IMG/VR virus record: IMGVR_UViG_3300035005_000004
Span: 1-56,357 of that record
Length of the DNA: 56,357 nucleotides
Strand: one strand, 5' to 3'
From: a virus
In this document: positions 31,315 through 40,271 of the stretch, one piece after another
How positions within the stretch are numbered: position 1 is the stretch's first letter
Layout of the letters: each line of letters begins with the position of its first letter
Notes under the pieces: model-generated
Seen by the model: the letters and a program-made list of their open reading frames with translations, nothing else
The model's database searches: none
Told to the model about the DNA's origin: nothing
Program-made: the position numbers and the translations under genes

Positions 31315-32039
31315 GCATCGCGCCAGCGCTGACCGAGACGGCGGTACTGACCGCGCTACGGTCGTTCCTGATCTCGATCCTGCCTTCTGGCGTTGAAGTC
31401 GTGCGGGCACAGGTGAACCGAGTGCCGCCGCCGAAGGCACCCGATTACGTAGTGATGAACCCAATCGGACGTCGCCGGCTCTCGACCAACGTCGATACCT
31501 ATACCGATGTCAGTTTCACCGGATTGATTGCCGGCCAAGTCATGACCGTGACGGCCGTTCAATTCGGCACGATAGCCGTAGGGCAGACCGTCTTTGGCGT
31601 CGGTGTTGCCGCCGGCACTACAGTCGCGGCAATCGTTTCAGGGACAGGTGGCATCGGAACCTACCAAGTCAGCCCGGCGCAAACGGTTGGCTCTGGCAAA
31701 CTCGCATCGGGCTTTGAGACTTTTCTACAACCAACTGAAATCACTATTCAACTGGACGTCCACGGCGACAACTCCGCCGACAACGCTCAGACCATCACGA
31801 CGCTATTTAGAGACCAATATGCAGTCGCGGCTTTTGCTGCATTGAACACCGGCGTCGCCCCGATCCATGCGGACGATCCGAAGCAAATCCCGTTCTGGAC
31901 CGGCGAGCAGCAAGTCGATGACCGCTGGGTCATCGATGCGCGGCTACAAGCCAACATCACACTGCAAACGCCGCAGGACTTCGCGGATCAGTTGCAGCCC
32001 ACACTCATCAACGTCGAAGCGGCCTATCCGGCCACCTGA
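31311..32039 (+). CDS. Neck/tail terminator protein with inserted beta module, 242 aa
   Basis: GTGA overlap at 31311. The flanks ([40 protein letters not shown] and later [19 protein letters not shown]) read as a neck terminator of sheath-bearing phages. Residues ~67-131 (31509-31703) are an inserted module with [19 protein letters not shown] and [16 protein letters not shown], also found in the sheath and baseplate J proteins. Removing it leaves a normal-length terminator. Confidence 0.75.
   Translation: MSIAPALTETAVLTALRSFLISILPSGVEVVRAQVNRVPPPKAPDYVVMNPIGRRRLSTNVDTYTDVSFTGLIAGQVMTVTAVQFGTIAVGQTVFGVGVAAGTTVAAIVSGTGGIGTYQVSPAQTVGSGKLASGFETFLQPTEITIQLDVHGDNSADNAQTITTLFRDQYAVAAFAALNTGVAPIHADDPKQIPFWTGEQQVDDRWVIDARLQANITLQTPQDFADQLQPTLINVEAAYPAT
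31509..31703 (+). repeat. Virion beta module, copy in neck protein
   Basis: About 65 codons with the pattern T(V)TAV-x-x-GT-x-AVGQ, G-x-GV-x-AGT, then GTGG-x-GTY-x-VS-x-x-QTV. Homologous to the three modules listed in the sheath and baseplate J genes. Confidence 0.75.
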
Positions 32040-32053
32040 GAAGGAACAAACCC

Positions 32054-34006
32054 TTGTCGTCGATACCTGCAAGCCTTCTTGTGAACGTGATTCCGAACGT
32101 TCTCAACGCCGGCGGCAACTCGCTCGTGATGAACGGGCTGGTGCTGACCCTGAACACCCGCGTACCCGTCGGCCAAGTGCTGTCGTTCCCGAATGATGGC
32201 ACTTCCGTATCAAAGTATTTCGGCCCGTCGTCGGACGAAGTCGGGATCGCGAACGTCTATTTCCAGGGCTTCGATAACTCGACCCAGAAGCCTGCGGCCA
32301 TCCTGTTCACCCGGTTCCCCGCCGCTGGTGCCTCGGCCTATTTGCGCGGTGGTCCGGTCAACACATTGACCATTCCTAAGCTTCAGGCGCTCACTGGCGC
32401 TCTTTCGGTGGTCGTGGATGGTTATACCTATTCGAATGCATCGGTGAGTCTGGCTGCCGCGACGAGCTATTCGTCGGCTGCCGCCATCATCGCAACCGCG
32501 CTGAACAACACTCTGCCTTCGGCGGCGAGCGTGACCGGCGCCATTGCTGCCGGCACCGCTACCGTGACCGGCAACATCGCTGGCAACGTGCTGACAGTGA
32601 CCGCTATCGGGTCGGGCAATCTGGTGCCCGGCGCGGCGATCAGTGGCACCGGCGTGACGGTTGGCACGGTGATCGTGTCTCAGCTTTCGGGCACCACCGG
32701 TGGGCTCGGCACCTATGCAGTGTCGAAGGCCCAGTCAGTTCCCGATGGCACCGTTGTCACGGCAGCCTATGGCACGTTGACCGTCTCGGCCGTCTCGTCT
32801 GGTACTCTGTCCGTCGGGCAGGCGATTAGTGGCACCGGTGTGACCGCCAACACGCAGATCACGGGTCTTGGCACTGGCACAGGCCTTGTCGGTACCTACT
32901 ACGTCAACCTGACCCAGACCGCCGCAAGCACCACGATCACGGCCACAGGCGCACCGCTGAGCGTTTCCTATGACACGATCTCCGGTGGCTTCATCATCAC
33001 CTCCGGGTCAGTCGGCATCGGCTCTACTGTGGCTTTCGCAACTGGCTCGCTAGCCCCGCAGGTTTTCCTGACTGTCGACACCGGTGCCATCCTTTCGCAG
33101 GGTAGCGCTCCGCAGGCACCTGCCGCCTTCATGACGAACACCATCAATCTCACCCAGAACTGGGCGAACTTCATGACGATCTTCGATCCTGATGGTGGTA
33201 ACGGCTGCCAGCAGAAATTGGCTTTCGCCCAGTGGACCAACGCACAGAACAAGCGCTGGGGTTATGTCTCTCTCGATACCGATGTGACGCCGACGCTTTC
33301 CGCTCAGGCCACCACGAGCTTCGGGTACTTACTGGCTCAGGCTGGCTACAACGGCACGTGCCCGATCTATGTCTTGGCAACCGATGTGCAGCGCATCGAC
33401 GCCTTCGTGTGCGGTGCCGCGGCATCGATCGATTTCCAGGCTACCAATGGCCGGATCACCTTCGCCTTCAAGGGGCAGGGCGGTCTTGTCGCCGGTGTCA
33501 CCACAGCGACGGTCGCCAGCAATCTGATCGCGAACTCGTACAATTTTTACGGCGCTTACGCGACGGCGAACCAGCAATTCCGCCAGTTCCAGAACGGTAC
33601 TGTCTCAGGCATCTTCCAGTGGCTGGACAGCTATGAGAATCAGATCTGGCTGAACAATGCGCTCCAGCTAGCCCTGATGAACCTGCTCGCGAATGCGAAA
33701 TCTGTCCCATACAACCCTGATGGGTACGCACTGATCCGGCAGGCCTGCATGGACCCGATCAACGCCGGACTGAACTTCGGCGCGATACGGCCCAATGTCA
33801 CTCTGTCGGCCCAGCAGGCCTCGCTTGTGAACACTGCCGCCGGCCTTCCTGTCAGCGACACGCTGCAAATCCAGGGCTGGTATCTGCAGGTCAAGGACGC
33901 CGCTCCGATCGTCAGGCAGGCCCGCCAATCGCCGCCGATTTCCTTCTGGTATATGGACGGCGGCTCGGTCCAGCACATCGACCTTGCATCTATCCTCGTC
34001 CAGTAA
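32054..34006 (+). CDS. Contractile tail sheath protein, DUF3383 type, 650 aa
   Basis: TTG start at 32054 after AAGGAACAAACCC. N-terminal part ([39 protein letters not shown]) and C-terminal part ([42 protein letters not shown]) fit DUF3383 sheath proteins. Residues 170-236 and 239-299 are two tandem copies of the beta module also present in two other virion proteins; they should form an extra outer domain on each sheath subunit. Makes the phage a myovirus. Confidence 0.85.
   Translation: MSSIPASLLVNVIPNVLNAGGNSLVMNGLVLTLNTRVPVGQVLSFPNDGTSVSKYFGPSSDEVGIANVYFQGFDNSTQKPAAILFTRFPAAGASAYLRGGPVNTLTIPKLQALTGALSVVVDGYTYSNASVSLAAATSYSSAAAIIATALNNTLPSAASVTGAIAAGTATVTGNIAGNVLTVTAIGSGNLVPGAAISGTGVTVGTVIVSQLSGTTGGLGTYAVSKAQSVPDGTVVTAAYGTLTVSAVSSGTLSVGQAISGTGVTANTQITGLGTGTGLVGTYYVNLTQTAASTTITATGAPLSVSYDTISGGFIITSGSVGIGSTVAFATGSLAPQVFLTVDTGAILSQGSAPQAPAAFMTNTINLTQNWANFMTIFDPDGGNGCQQKLAFAQWTNAQNKRWGYVSLDTDVTPTLSAQATTSFGYLLAQAGYNGTCPIYVLATDVQRIDAFVCGAAASIDFQATNGRITFAFKGQGGLVAGVTTATVASNLIANSYNFYGAYATANQQFRQFQNGTVSGIFQWLDSYENQIWLNNALQLALMNLLANAKSVPYNPDGYALIRQACMDPINAGLNFGAIRPNVTLSAQQASLVNTAAGLPVSDTLQIQGWYLQVKDAAPIVRQARQSPPISFWYMDGGSVQHIDLASILVQ
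32561..32761 (+). repeat. Virion beta module, sheath copy 1
   Basis: Residues ~170-236 of the sheath: [46 protein letters not shown]. Same pattern as the modules in the neck and baseplate J genes. Confidence 0.75.
32768..32950 (+). repeat. Virion beta module, sheath copy 2
   Basis: Residues ~239-299 of the sheath: [54 protein letters not shown]. Directly follows copy 1. Confidence 0.75.
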
Positions 34007-34034
34007 CCAACCGCCCTAGATCGGGAGATTTCGC

Positions 34035-34466
34035 ATGTCCTCCATTACGGCGGCCAACGCCATCATCATGCTTACCATTCCGGGGTTGTTCCCGGTACCG
34101 CAGCGCATCCAAGGCTTCTCGGCCGACAACATCTATGACGCTGCCGAGCAGGAAGTCGTCGAAACTGCAATGGGTGTAGACGGCCTTCTCTCTGGCGGTT
34201 TTGTCTTCACCCCGGTTGAGCAGAATTTCTCGCTGCAAGCTGATTCCGTTTCGAACTTCATCTTCGAGCAATGGGCGGCGGCAATGATCAACAACCGGGA
34301 TGTGTTCACTGCCAATGGTCAGACTACTCTGACATCGGTCAATCGTACCTATGTCTCGACCAAAGGGTATCTGGTCAACAAATCGCCACTCCCGACAGCG
34401 GCGCGGATTTTGCAGCCCCGGCGCTACATGATCCGCTGGGAGCGGGTCACGGCAAACCCGATCTGA
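34035..34466 (+). CDS. Tail tube protein, 143 aa
   Basis: ATG at 34035. Follows the sheath; size and beta-rich make-up (ANAIIMLTIPGLFPVPQRIQ, GFSADNIYDAAEQEVVET, AMGVDGLLSGGFVF, RRYMIRWERVTANPI) fit the tube protein of DUF3277-like myophages. It polymerises inside the sheath. Confidence 0.75.
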   Translation: MSSITAANAIIMLTIPGLFPVPQRIQGFSADNIYDAAEQEVVETAMGVDGLLSGGFVFTPVEQNFSLQADSVSNFIFEQWAAAMINNRDVFTANGQTTLTSVNRTYVSTKGYLVNKSPLPTAARILQPRRYMIRWERVTANPI

Positions 34467-34476
34467 GGCTTGATCC

Positions 34477-34956
34477 ATGGCGCGTAAGGTCAAAGCAGTT
34501 ACGATCTCAGATGATCGCCAGATTGATGCCGACGGGAAACCAATCGGCGAGATCAGCCGTGATGCTGGCAAGGTGTTCGTCATTCGGGAGATGCCGGCCA
34601 GCCAGGCCGAGAAGTGGGCCATGCGTGCGCTTCTCAGCGTGGCCCGTTCTGGTATCGACATTGGGCAGGCAGCCGGGCAGGGCATGCAGGGCATCGCCGT
34701 CATGGGCGTCAGCGCTTTGCTGTCATCCAACTGGGATGATGCCGAACCCCTGCTCGACGAAATGATGTCTTGCATCCAGATCAGGCCTGATCCAGCCAAC
34801 GTCAATGTCGTGCGCAACCTCATAGAAGACGACATCGAGGAAGTGATGACCCGCATCAATCTGCGCCGGGAGGTGCTTGAATTGCATGTGGGTTTTTCGC
34901 TTGGCGGCGCCGCATCGAAGCCGACCTCGGACGCGACGCCTACGACGAAGGCCTGA
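34477..34956 (+). CDS. Tail assembly chaperone, short form (G), 159 aa
   Basis: ATG at 34477. Helical protein (FVIREMPASQAEKWAMRALL, DEMMSCIQIRPDP, LIEDDIEEVMTRINLRREV) between tube and tape measure, the fixed place of the lambda G/T-type chaperone. Codons 138-140 (GTG GGT TTT) contain a slippery heptamer that leads to the long form. Binds the tape measure before tube assembly; not in the virion. Confidence 0.75.
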   Translation: MARKVKAVTISDDRQIDADGKPIGEISRDAGKVFVIREMPASQAEKWAMRALLSVARSGIDIGQAAGQGMQGIAVMGVSALLSSNWDDAEPLLDEMMSCIQIRPDPANVNVVRNLIEDDIEEVMTRINLRREVLELHVGFSLGGAASKPTSDATPTTKA

Positions 34957-35132
34957 TTGAGTACGCCAACGTTTCACGAGTGATAGGCGCGGTTCTTTCC
35001 CAGAAGCTGGCCACGCTGCGCGACCTTGATGAGTGGCTTGGCGTCGAGGACGTCTACGACTTGCTCGAGGTCGCGACGGTAGACGGCCATAACCGACGCA
35101 TCATCAATTCTCACAAGAAAACGGAAACCTGA
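34477..35132 (+). CDS. Tail assembly chaperone, -1 frameshift long form (GT), 218 aa
   Basis: If ribosomes slip -1 on G GGT TTT (34890-34896), reading goes on at 34896 in the -1 frame for 78 codons to TGA at 35130-35132: FAWRRRIEADLGRDAYDEGL, then VLSQKLATLRDLDEWLG and the basic end. The stop overlaps the tape-measure ATG as TGATG. A second frame of just this length at this place is the hallmark of the G/GT chaperone pair. Motif and frame are seen; slippage is inferred. Confidence 0.75.
34890..34896 (+). other. Programmed -1 frameshift site GGGTTTT
   Basis: X-XXY-YYZ heptamer in the correct register (G GGT TTT) near the end of the chaperone short form; it joins to an open -1 frame that reaches the tape-measure start. 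Two more bases, TC, follow in the T-rich run. Confidence 0.75.
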
Positions 35133-37393
35133 TGGGCGTTTTGATCGACGAACTCATCGTGGCCTTGCGGCTCGATCCGAAGGACTTCAAAAAGGGCGAA
35201 AAGGAAGCTGCTTCCGCATTTCTCAAGACACGGGATCAGGCCGTCAAATCGGGCAAGGATGTCGAAGCGGCTTCGAACAAAGTTGCCGCCAGCATCCAGA
35301 AGATGGCCCGCGAAGTCATCACGCTCTTTGCCGTCATTGCGGGCTCTCGTTCGCTTGCCGATCTCATCAGCGGCCTTACCCTGGCCAATTCTGAGTTGGG
35401 CCGGTTCTCCGCCAACATGGCGGAATCGCCGCAGCAAGTCGCGGCGTGGCAGGCTGCGGCGCAGCGTTTCGGCGGTACTGGGCAGGTCACGGCCGAAACC
35501 ATCCAGCGCATGGGCAAGGCGCTGTATGACTTGCGGTTTCAAGGCAAAGCACTGCCGCAGGCGTTCTACCAGCTTGAAGCAGCTACCGGCCGGCTGATCT
35601 CGACCGATAAGGGCCCGATCGCTTTTCTAGAGCAGACTTCGGCCGCGCTGAAGAATTTGGCGGCAACCGATCCAGCCCGCGCATTCAACATCGCGCAAGA
35701 ACTTGGCATCGACCCCGGCACATTTGCCCTGATGAAGGATCAAGGTGCAGCCGTTGGGGCTTACGTCGCCGAAATCGAAAAATCGATTTCGCCGTCCGGC
35801 CGGGCGATCAAGGCAGCGCAAGACCTTCAGAATGCCTGGTTCACGCTGACCCAACAGGTCGGTTCGCTGATCAACAAGCTCTATGAGTTGGCCGGACCAC
35901 CGATCACCGATCTCATCAACAAGATGACGGCCTGGTTGGGTGCCAACAAGGATTGGCTCGCCAGCGAAATTTCCGACAAGGTTGCCAAGTTCGCTGACTA
36001 TCTGGCGAAGATCGACTGGAACGCCGTCGGCGCTGGTTTGAAGAGTTTCGGTGACGGCGCCAAGTCTGCCGCCGATGCCGTTGGTGGTCTCACCAACGCG
36101 CTCGAAATCATGTTCGGCCTATGGGCTGGTGGCAAGGCGGCAAAGTTCCTGTTCGGCGGGGCCATTGCGAGTGGTGCCGGTGCTGCCGCAGCGGGTGGAG
36201 GGGCTGCCGCGGCCGGTGGTGCAGGTATTGGTGGCTTAGCGCGCGGCCTTCTTGGCCGTGTTTCCCCATGGATAGCTATGCTCAGCCTATCGGGTGACAG
36301 TGCAAAGAATGCGGGTAGCTGGCGTGATGATCCGCGCGCCGACGAATGGGTCGCCCAATGGGCGAAGATGCGCGGCATTCCGGAGGGACCAGGTTCTGGT
36401 CCCCATGGGCGTGGTCCCGGCCGCGATCGTGGTGATCGAGAGCGACAAAACTCACTCGACGGCTTCTTGAACGGTCCAGTCGACGGTCGCCCGGTTTCGA
36501 AGTCAAACCCGCTTCCGGTCATGCCGGTCTCCAACGAAGTTGGCGGCGGTGGTTTCTGGTCAAATCTCTGGAAGGGGATCACCGGAGCCATGTCTGGCGC
36601 GTCCGCTGGCCCCATGGGTTCTGGTGGCAGTCTGATTTCGGCTGGGGCGAGCGGCGGAGGCCTCGCCGGTGGCAGCGATTTTGCCGTCAGCGGTCGAAGT
36701 GCCGGTGAACGAGGTTGGTGGACGAAGGACCGGCAGCGTCAAGCCTACCAGATGCTGACAGAGGGCGGCGTGTCGCCTCATGGTGCAAAAGGACTTATCT
36801 CGCGGTGGATGAATGTCGAGGCCTCTGGTGGTCCGTCGTCGGTTAATTCTATCGGCGCAACTGGGATTGCCCAATGGCTCGGCTCTCGGAAAGCCGGAAT
36901 GCTTCAGCACGCTCGCGAACTCGGCAAGGATTGGCGCGATTTCGAGACGCAAGTCAAATATGTGCTGAAGGAGATCAACTCTGGCAAGGCTGGCGGTGGG
37001 TCTGAATCAGCACTTCGCACGGCTCGCAATGATCGCGAGGGCGCTATTGCCGCCTCCCGGTTTGAACGAGCTGAGGGTTACAATCCGCGAACTGGCGTAG
37101 ACAATTTCACCGGCAGGACGGCCGGCGGTATGCGCGGAATGGATTCATATCTGTTGAGACCGGAACAGCCGGGGATTGCCACGGGCGCCAAAGGCTCGGC
37201 GGCAATCTCTTCAGCGAACAACGACAACCGTCGTTACGCCAACAGCGTGTCTTCGAACACATCGATCGGCAACATGAACATCCATACCCAAGCCTCTGAT
37301 CCGCACGGCATTGCCGATGCCATTTGGGGCGATATCGACAAGCGCATGAAACATTCCGCCAATGCCACGGCGGCGAACTTTGGTCCGACCTGA
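35132..37393 (+). CDS. Tape measure protein with tail lysozyme domain, 753 aa
   Basis: ATG at 35132 overlapping the GT stop. Helical N-terminal two thirds, a hydrophobic Ala/Gly stretch near 345-375 (GAGAAAAGGGAAAAGGAGIGG), then a Gly/Pro/Arg-rich linker. Residues ~535-615 match a Phage_lysozyme2 domain: AYQMLTEGGVSPHGAKGLIS, EASGGPSSVNSIGATGIAQW, FETQVKYVLKEI. It sets tail length and probably opens peptidoglycan during injection. Confidence 0.8.
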   Translation: MGVLIDELIVALRLDPKDFKKGEKEAASAFLKTRDQAVKSGKDVEAASNKVAASIQKMAREVITLFAVIAGSRSLADLISGLTLANSELGRFSANMAESPQQVAAWQAAAQRFGGTGQVTAETIQRMGKALYDLRFQGKALPQAFYQLEAATGRLISTDKGPIAFLEQTSAALKNLAATDPARAFNIAQELGIDPGTFALMKDQGAAVGAYVAEIEKSISPSGRAIKAAQDLQNAWFTLTQQVGSLINKLYELAGPPITDLINKMTAWLGANKDWLASEISDKVAKFADYLAKIDWNAVGAGLKSFGDGAKSAADAVGGLTNALEIMFGLWAGGKAAKFLFGGAIASGAGAAAAGGGAAAAGGAGIGGLARGLLGRVSPWIAMLSLSGDSAKNAGSWRDDPRADEWVAQWAKMRGIPEGPGSGPHGRGPGRDRGDRERQNSLDGFLNGPVDGRPVSKSNPLPVMPVSNEVGGGGFWSNLWKGITGAMSGASAGPMGSGGSLISAGASGGGLAGGSDFAVSGRSAGERGWWTKDRQRQAYQMLTEGGVSPHGAKGLISRWMNVEASGGPSSVNSIGATGIAQWLGSRKAGMLQHARELGKDWRDFETQVKYVLKEINSGKAGGGSESALRTARNDREGAIAASRFERAEGYNPRTGVDNFTGRTAGGMRGMDSYLLRPEQPGIATGAKGSAAISSANNDNRRYANSVSSNTSIGNMNIHTQASDPHGIADAIWGDIDKRMKHSANATAANFGPT

Positions 37394-37947
37394 TGGCTCT
37401 TGAACTCCTCCTCGCCGACGCGCTTTCCCTGATATTTCGAGGCAGGGCATCGGCATGGGGCATCTATCGCGGTGGCATTCCGGTCGTGATTGCCGACAGC
37501 ATCACCGCGTTCGACTTCCGGAAGCAGTGGGCGATCTCTGACTATCCCGTCGAGCGCGGTTCATTCGAGAGCTACGACAAGGTCGAAGTGCCCTATGGCA
37601 CGAGGCTCCGGTTCGCCGCCGGCGGCAATGAAGCTCGGCAGCAGGCATTGCTATCTTCGATATCGGCGATAGCAGGCGATCTGCAGCTCTATAACATCGT
37701 GACCCCGGCAAGGGTCTATCTGAACGCAAATATCGAACGCTACGACTATGCGCAGACCGCAACGAACGGTGTTGGTCTGATGCAGGTCGATGTGACCGTG
37801 ATCGAAATCAGAGAAGCCGGTGGTGGCATGTTCTCCGCAACGAAAAGCCCGACAGTTGCGGGGCTGGTCAATGGAGGGCCGGTTCAGCCCGTTGCGCCAA
37901 CCGCAGCACAATTCGGTGCTAGCGGACTTCCAGCAGGGCCATTCTGA
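37393..37947 (+). CDS. Baseplate-proximal tail protein, 184 aa
   Basis: TGATG overlap at 37393. Beta-rich (WGIYRGGIPVVIADSITAFD, YPVERGSFESYDKVEVPYG, GVGLMQVDVTVIEIREAGG), Pro/Ala-rich tail. Follows the tape measure and precedes the baseplate plug, so likely the protein that joins tube to baseplate hub. Family not certain. Confidence 0.65.
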   Translation: MALELLLADALSLIFRGRASAWGIYRGGIPVVIADSITAFDFRKQWAISDYPVERGSFESYDKVEVPYGTRLRFAAGGNEARQQALLSSISAIAGDLQLYNIVTPARVYLNANIERYDYAQTATNGVGLMQVDVTVIEIREAGGGMFSATKSPTVAGLVNGGPVQPVAPTAAQFGASGLPAGPF

Positions 37948-38252
37948 TGCTGATTGTTCCGCTTCAAGCCGTGCCTAACCAGGCGGTCCGGGTGCAACTC
38001 AACAACCAGCAATGCCAGTTCAACATTTATCAAAAGGATCAAGGCTTGTTCCTCGACCTTCTGGTTGACAACTCACCGATGGTGATGGGCGTGATTTGCC
38101 AACGTGCCAACCGGATCGTGCGAGATGCGTATCTCGGCTTCCTGGGTGATCTGATGTGGATCGATACCCAGGGAACGAACGATCCGGAATACTCAGGCAT
38201 CGGATCGAGGTATGTGCTGGCGTACCTCTTTCCCGATGAAATCGGGCCCTGA
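37947..38252 (+). CDS. Baseplate plug-like protein (Pam3 gp18 type), 101 aa
   Basis: TGATG overlap at 37947. Short beta protein (PLQAVPNQAVRVQLNNQQ, FNIYQKDQGLFLDLLVD, GFLGDLMWIDTQG, SRYVLAYLFPDEIGP) closely resembling the small plug of simple myophage baseplates such as cyanophage Pam3. It would close the tube lumen at the baseplate. Confidence 0.7.
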   Translation: MLIVPLQAVPNQAVRVQLNNQQCQFNIYQKDQGLFLDLLVDNSPMVMGVICQRANRIVRDAYLGFLGDLMWIDTQGTNDPEYSGIGSRYVLAYLFPDEIGP

Positions 38253-38256
38253 TTGA

Positions 38257-38676
38257 TCAGTCACAGCGGGACCAGTTAAGCATCGATCGCTGGTTTGGGG
38301 CATGTCCTTCACACCAGTGCATGCTTTGGAGCTTTTCAGAATAGACCTGCCGTTCGTCACATGCGTCGGAAGTCGCCGGTTCTTCAGTTCCACCTCGGCA
38401 GCGCTCATTTGCGCCTTCCCAGAACACGGCATAGGCCATTGCAGTCGCGTCTTGAGTGCAAGCGAACTGGGTGTGGCCCTTGCTCTGGCATATGGAAACA
38501 TAAGGGCTGAAGGTGCCATTGCAGTTGACTATGGCTGCCTCGGGTGTGGCGCCGCCAAGCATTCGAAGGCAGTATTCATAGTTTCCCACCTTGCCAGGCG
38601 GGATTTCGGTTGCAGCGGCGGACAGTACGCCTGCTACGATCGCGAGAAGAGTAGTCAGAATCCGAGCAAAAACCAT
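38257..38676 (-). CDS. Secreted Cys-rich protein, 139 aa
   Basis: ATG at 38676 with GGGGG upstream; an ATG at 38706 would add ten residues. Signal peptide MVFARILTTLLAIVAGVLSA then ATE. The mature part has eight cysteines (CLRM, NCNG, SICQ, FACTQ, RCRG, ACDE, WCEG, RCD) suited to four disulfides. It lies leftward inside the tail operon: a moron probably active in the lysogen periplasm. Function unknown. Confidence 0.65.
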   Translation of the reverse strand: MVFARILTTLLAIVAGVLSAAATEIPPGKVGNYEYCLRMLGGATPEAAIVNCNGTFSPYVSICQSKGHTQFACTQDATAMAYAVFWEGANERCRGGTEEPATSDACDERQVYSEKLQSMHWCEGHAPNQRSMLNWSRCD

Positions 38677-38739
38677 GGTTGCCCCCGTTGAGATGGGGAC
38701 AACCATATCCGTTGGATTGGAGATTCTGAAGTAGTCGGG

Positions 38740-39048
38740 CTAGGCGACCTTAAGAGTCGGAATTGCCGAGACATCAACCTCGCGTTCGGCCCGTTCCAGA
38801 TCATATGCCTGCTGGAGATTCAGCCAGAAGAACGGGCTGTTTCCGAGCAATTTTCCGAACCGGAGGGCCATCGTGACGGTCACGGGCTGCTTCTCGTCGA
38901 TAATGTCGTAGAGCGTCTGTCTGCTGATGCCGAGCATCTTTGCGATCTCAGTCTTGGACTTATCCAGCGCAGGAATGATGTCTTCGCGCAGAAGTTCCCC
39001 CGGATGCATCGGGGGAAGCCCGCGCTTGATAGGAGATGATGTAGTCAT
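38740..39048 (-). CDS. higA: HigA-type antitoxin, 102 aa
   Basis: Overlaps the toxin stop by TGATG. PPMHPGELLREDIIPALDKS with the helix-turn-helix EIAKMLGISRQTLYDIID and NSPFFWLNLQQAYDLERAE is the standard HigA pattern. It should neutralise HigB and repress the pair's promoter. Confidence 0.9.
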   Translation of the reverse strand: MTTSSPIKRGLPPMHPGELLREDIIPALDKSKTEIAKMLGISRQTLYDIIDEKQPVTVTMALRFGKLLGNSPFFWLNLQQAYDLERAEREVDVSAIPTLKVA

Positions 39049-39326
39049 CAGTGGTAATCCTCTAATTCAACGTTGGTGACGTGTTCGCCGTCCCAGCCGA
39101 ATGTGATGCGCCAATTGCCGGTAACGCGGACCGAATAGCGGCCCTTGTCCTGACCTGAGAGGCCGTGAAAACGATAGCCAGGAAGGTCCATGTCTTCCGG
39201 TGCAGACGCAGCTTCAAGCGCGCGCAGGATGCGGGACACTCGCTTGTCATCCTGAACACTCAGACCGCGTGGGTTTCCGGTCTCGAAGAACCGTTGCAGG
39301 GCTTTGTTTCGGAACGACACGATCAT
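39048..39326 (-). CDS. higB: HigB/RelE-family toxin, 92 aa
   Basis: ATG at 39326, almost leaderless behind a CTTGACA promoter. Opening MIVSFRNKALQRFFETGNPR, ends WRITFGWDGEHVTNVELEDY, typical of HigB mRNA interferases, toxin first and antitoxin second. Inserted leftward in the tail operon. Likely stabilises the prophage or excludes other phages. Confidence 0.9.
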   Translation of the reverse strand: MIVSFRNKALQRFFETGNPRGLSVQDDKRVSRILRALEAASAPEDMDLPGYRFHGLSGQDKGRYSVRVTGNWRITFGWDGEHVTNVELEDYH

Positions 39327-39330
39327 TTCT

Positions 39331-39372
39331 GTAAGGTACCAGCTTACGGAAATATGTCAAGCACTACCTTAC
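39331..39372 (-). promoter_or_regulatory. higBA promoter and operator
   Basis: On the minus strand TTGACA (39360-39355, in CTTGACA) with about 17 bases to TACCTT gives a promoter ending close to the higB ATG. GTAAGGTA (39331-39338) and TACCTTAC (39365-39372) are inverted copies flanking it, with a third half site CTTAC at 39343-39347: likely HigA operators. Confidence 0.65.
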
Positions 39373-39404
39373 AAAATAGCCACGCTCATTGATCGGAACT
39401 CCAT

Positions 39405-40271
39405 ATGTCCTTCACGAAAAAGCGCATCGTGACGGACATCTCGCTGGCGAGCGGACAATTCAGCATCGGCGGCGGTAACACTGCAGCGCTGAAAGGCCTG
39501 CGCACGTCGTGCATCATCGAAGTCAACGGCGGCTTCAGCCAGTCCAATATGCAGATGGCAATCTACGGGCTTCCCCTTAGCCTGATGAACCAACTGAGCA
39601 ACGTCGGCAGGGATCTGAATAAGTCGCTACTGAACACAATTACTGTGCAGGCTGGCGATGATGAGATGGGAATGCATCTTGTCTTCCAAGGCCAGATTTT
39701 TCGAGCATTCGTCGATGCGCGAGCAATGCCGGAAGTGGCGTTTCGTATCCAGGCCGTACCTGGTGGATTTGACAAGGTCAAACCGGCGACGCCGATGTCG
39801 ATCAACGGCAGTGGCGATGTCGCTCAGATGATGAGCCAGATCGCCGGCCAGATGAACCTCACCTTCGAGAGCAACGGCGTCAGTGTGAAACTGGCCAACC
39901 CGTATTATGCGGGAACGCCATTCCAACAAGCCGCCAATATCGCCCGAGATGCTGGCATCGAATGGATCATTGATCGCGGAACACTCGCAATCTCCCCGCC
40001 CGGAAAACCGAGACAGGGCGAGGCGGTACTGATTTCTCCGACCACCGGTCTCGTCGGATATCCGATGTTTAATGAGGCCCAGGTCATTTGTCAGTGTCTC
40101 TTCAACCCGGCGTACAAGATGGGCGGGCAGGTCGAAATCCAGTCTGATCTCACATCGGCACGCGGGAAGTGGAAGGTCGGTCAGCTATTCCACTACCTCG
40201 ACGCCGAGGTGCCGAAAGGCAAATGGTTCACGATCGTGAGCTGCTATCAAATGTCGGAGACGGTCGGATGA
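39405..40271 (+). CDS. Baseplate hub protein, 288 aa
   Basis: ATG at 39405. Barrel-type protein (IVTDISLASGQFSIGGG, FQGQIFRAFVDARAMPEVAF, PYYAGTPFQQAANIARDAG, WKVGQLFHYLDAEVPKGKW) before the spike gene, as for gp27-like hubs. Resumes the tail operon after the HigBA insertion. It joins tube, spike and wedges. Confidence 0.7.
   Translation: MSFTKKRIVTDISLASGQFSIGGGNTAALKGLRTSCIIEVNGGFSQSNMQMAIYGLPLSLMNQLSNVGRDLNKSLLNTITVQAGDDEMGMHLVFQGQIFRAFVDARAMPEVAFRIQAVPGGFDKVKPATPMSINGSGDVAQMMSQIAGQMNLTFESNGVSVKLANPYYAGTPFQQAANIARDAGIEWIIDRGTLAISPPGKPRQGEAVLISPTTGLVGYPMFNEAQVICQCLFNPAYKMGGQVEIQSDLTSARGKWKVGQLFHYLDAEVPKGKWFTIVSCYQMSETVG

Noticed and set aside
36051-36615. ORFs on both strands inside the tape measure linker
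   Set aside because: Gly/Ala/Pro-rich linker gives long open frames by composition only.
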